Positions 4,802 to 6,406 of a stretch of DNA of 6,406 nt are shown here, one piece after another; the stretch's first letter is position 1; every line of letters starts with the position of its first letter. Location: contig CALVKX010000123.1 of the NCBI GenBank assembly GCA_944333375.1, positions 1 through 6,406 of the forward strand. The letters run 5' to 3'. The stretch is from an uncultured Eubacteriales bacterium (GTDB lineage Bacteria > Bacillota_A > Clostridia > Christensenellales > Aristaeellaceae). The notes beneath the pieces were generated by a model that saw nothing but the letters and a program-made list of their open reading frames with translations, was not told the DNA's origin and searched no databases. Both the position numbers and the translations under genes were made by a program.

Positions 4802-6286
4802 ATGATTGAGAACATCCCCGTCGTAAAGGCCGGCATCATCGCCGTCAGCCGTGACTGCTTCCCCATCGCGCTGAGCCAGGCGCGCCGCGCCGCCATCGTC
4901 AAGGCTTACCGCGGCGAGCTCTACGAGTGCCCCGTCACGGTGGAAAACGAGGCCGACATGCTGCGCGCCGTGGAGGACGTGCGCGCCGCCGGGTGCAACG
5001 CGCTGGTGGTGTTCCTGGGCAACTTCGGCCCCGAGACGCCCGAAACCCTTATCGCCAGGTACTTTGACGGCCCCTGCATGTTCGTGGCCGCCGCCGAGGG
5101 CGACGGCGACATGATTAACGGCCGCGGCGACGCCTACTGCGGCATGCTCAACTGCTCCTACAACCTGGGCATGCGCCACCTCGCCGGCTACATCCCCGAG
5201 GACCCCGTGGGCACCGCCGAGGAGCTGGCCAAGCGCATCGCCGAGTTCATCCCCGTCGCCCGCGCCGTCATCGGCGTCAAGAACCTCAAGATCATCACCT
5301 TCGGCCCCCGTCCCCAGGACTTCTTCGCCTGCAACGCCCCCATCCGCGGCCTCTATGAGCTGGGCGTGGAGATCGAGGAAAACAGCGAGCTGGACCTGCT
5401 GGTCTCCTTCAAGGAGCATGAGGGCGACCCGCGCATCGACGAGGTGTGCAGCCAGATGGCCGCCGAGATGGGCGAGGGCGCCTATTACGCCGACCTCAAC
5501 CGCCGCATGGCGCAGTTTGAGCTGACGCTTCTGGACTGGGCCGAGAACCACAAGGGCTCGCGCAAGTACGTGGCCTTCGCCGACAAGTGCTGGCCCGCCT
5601 TCCCCAGCCAGTTCGGCTTTGAGCCCTGCTACGTCAACTCCCGCCTCGTCAGCCGCGGCATCCCCGTGGCCTGCGAGGTCGACATCTACGGCGCGCTCAG
5701 CGAGTACATCGGCCTGTGCGTCAGCGCCGACGCCGTCACCCTCCTGGACATCAACAACACCGTCCCCGCCTACATCTACGACGAGGGCATCAAGGGCAAG
5801 TACGACTACCGGCTCAGCGACACCTTCATGGGCTTCCACTGCGGCAACACCCCCGAGTGCAAGCTCTGCTCCGACCGCGCCGTCAAGTACCAGCTCATCC
5901 AGCACCGTCTGCTTGAGCCCGAGGGCAGCGAGCCCGACTTCACCCGCGGCACCCTCGAGGGCGACATCGCCCCCGGCGACATCACCTTCTACCGCCTCCA
6001 GTGCGACAGCGAGGGCGTCCTGCGCGCCTACATCGCCGAGGGCGAGATCCTCGACGTGCGCACCCGCAGCTTCGGCGGCATCGGCATCTTCGCCATCCCC
6101 GAGATGGGCCGCTTCTACCGTCACGTGCTCGTGGGCAAGCACTACCCCCACCACGGGGCCGTGGCCTTCAGCCACGTGGGCGCGGCGCTGTTTGAGGTCT
6201 TCAAGTTCCTGGGCGTCAAAGACATCGCCTACAACCAGCCGGCCTCTTTGCCCTATCCCACGGAAAACCCGTTCATCAAGCGCTGA
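4802..6286 (+). CDS. L-fucose/L-arabinose isomerase-like protein
   Basis: This 494-residue cytosolic protein belongs to the FucI/AraA-like group of metal-dependent aldose-ketose isomerases (COG2407 type). It lacks the full sequence of classical FucI (about 590 residues). The N-terminal alpha/beta domains include VKAGIIAVSRDCFP and the conserved NALVVFLGNFGPETPE. Candidate metal and catalytic residues, by analogy with the Glu-Asp-His set of FucI, are E292 in ACEVDIYG, D316 in LLDINN and H450 or H451 in YPHHGAV. FMGFHCGNTPECKLC (342-356) resembles a segment I recall from this family and holds three cysteines. The C-terminal part has a beta-rich region and ends with FLGVKDIAYN. Third gene of the operon and followed by a terminator, it most likely turns the imported aldose into the ketose used by the kinase. 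Known family substrates include L-fucose, D-arabinose and L-arabinose; the one used here is not decidable. Family confidence is high, substrate confidence low. Confidence 0.88.
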   Translation: MIENIPVVKAGIIAVSRDCFPIALSQARRAAIVKAYRGELYECPVTVENEADMLRAVEDVRAAGCNALVVFLGNFGPETPETLIARYFDGPCMFVAAAEGDGDMINGRGDAYCGMLNCSYNLGMRHLAGYIPEDPVGTAEELAKRIAEFIPVARAVIGVKNLKIITFGPRPQDFFACNAPIRGLYELGVEIEENSELDLLVSFKEHEGDPRIDEVCSQMAAEMGEGAYYADLNRRMAQFELTLLDWAENHKGSRKYVAFADKCWPAFPSQFGFEPCYVNSRLVSRGIPVACEVDIYGALSEYIGLCVSADAVTLLDINNTVPAYIYDEGIKGKYDYRLSDTFMGFHCGNTPECKLCSDRAVKYQLIQHRLLEPEGSEPDFTRGTLEGDIAPGDITFYRLQCDSEGVLRAYIAEGEILDVRTRSFGGIGIFAIPEMGRFYRHVLVGKHYPHHGAVAFSHVGAALFEVFKFLGVKDIAYNQPASLPYPTENPFIKR

Positions 6287-6336
6287 GACACGCTGAAAAG
6301 GGACGGATGCTTTTGCGTCCGTCCCTTCGGCGTGTC
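6287..6336 (+). terminator. Very long hairpin at the end of the kinase operon
   Basis: The hairpin starts on the base after the isomerase stop codon. The outer stem GACACGC/GCGTGTC (6287-6293 with 6330-6336) continues through a T-G and a G-C pair. After a two-base AA bulge comes an inner stem of 13 pairs, including one wobble (6298-6310 with 6315-6327), and a TTTT loop. There is no U-tract after it, so it may protect the 3' end or be a repeat element more than a classical terminator. The inner stem shares GGACGGATGC with the hairpin after the sugar-binding protein gene. Confidence 0.7.
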
Positions 6337-6338
6337 GA

Positions 6339-6363
6339 AAAAGCTCGCCTGCGGCGATCTTTT
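6339..6363. terminator. Bidirectional intrinsic terminator
   Basis: AAAAG-C-TCGCC, loop TGC, GGCGA-T-CTTTT forms a stem with one internal mismatch. It has an A-tract on one side and a T-tract on the other, the usual shape of a terminator that works from both directions. It lies just after the long hairpin and should end the operon. Confidence 0.7.
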
Positions 6364-6384
6364 CCGCCAGGACACGTTTCCCCT

Positions 6385-6397
6385 GCGCCTACGGCGC
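6385..6397. repeat. Small GC hairpin at the right edge
   Basis: GCGCC-TAC-GGCGC is a perfect 5-bp stem with a three-base loop. Its core CGCCTACGGCG differs by one base from the core CGCCTGCGGCG of the terminator at 6339-6363. It may belong to the 3' end of the next gene or to a tandem terminator. The window ends before this can be seen. Confidence 0.4.
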
Positions 6398-6406
6398 GGC
6401 CGGGGA

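Noticed and set aside
4079..6175. 698-residue open frame antisense to the cupin and isomerase genes
   Set aside because: It is low in complexity, rich in Ala, Gly, Val, His and Asp, has no ribosome binding site, and mirrors the GC-rich third codon positions of the real genes.

Overview
This window is a compact, GC-rich pentose or deoxyhexose utilisation locus from a bacterium, most likely a member of the Firmicutes (Clostridia, gut type). Three things point there: strong AAGGAG-type ribosome binding sites before every gene, consensus-like TTGACA-17 bp-TATAAT promoters, and a protein matching my recollection of DUF4867, a family known mainly from Firmicutes. The exact genus cannot be read from the sequence. 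All five genes look intact. No mobile element, tRNA, rRNA or CRISPR array is visible.

Layout. On the left, a ChvE-type periplasmic/secreted sugar-binding protein (77-1135) is transcribed leftwards. It ends in a GC-rich hairpin zone at the window edge, and its ABC ATPase and permease partners are not in view. A 326-base AT-rich divergent control region (1136-1461) separates it from a LacI-family regulator (1462-2481) transcribed rightwards. A second control region (2482-2589) then drives a three-gene operon: an FGGY carbohydrate kinase of the xylulokinase type (2590-4113), a DUF4867-like cupin-type protein (4139-4771) and an L-fucose/L-arabinose isomerase-like protein (4802-6286). The operon closes with a very long hairpin and a separate bidirectional terminator.

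Regulation. Each of three transcription units has a good sigma-70-type promoter with an exact 17-base spacer. A 17-base motif of consensus TGTKCACGDGCACATTT, containing a palindrome with central CG as is usual for LacI-family operators, occurs twice in the leader of the sugar-binding protein gene and once just after the start point of the kinase operon. It is not at the regulator's own promoter. The simplest reading is that the LacI-family protein represses both uptake and catabolism and is released by the sugar or a derivative. A different inverted repeat lies between the divergent promoters and may be the site of a second regulator or of autoregulation.

How the genes work together (inference). 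The sugar is bound by the ChvE-like protein and imported by an ABC transporter encoded elsewhere. It is isomerised from aldose to ketose by the FucI-like enzyme and phosphorylated by the kinase. No aldolase or epimerase of a known family is present, so the kinase product is probably a pentose phosphate pathway intermediate such as D-xylulose 5-phosphate or D-ribulose 5-phosphate, unless the DUF4867 protein performs an extra isomerisation or epimerisation. The true sugar and the function of the DUF4867 protein are the open questions and the most interesting part of the window.
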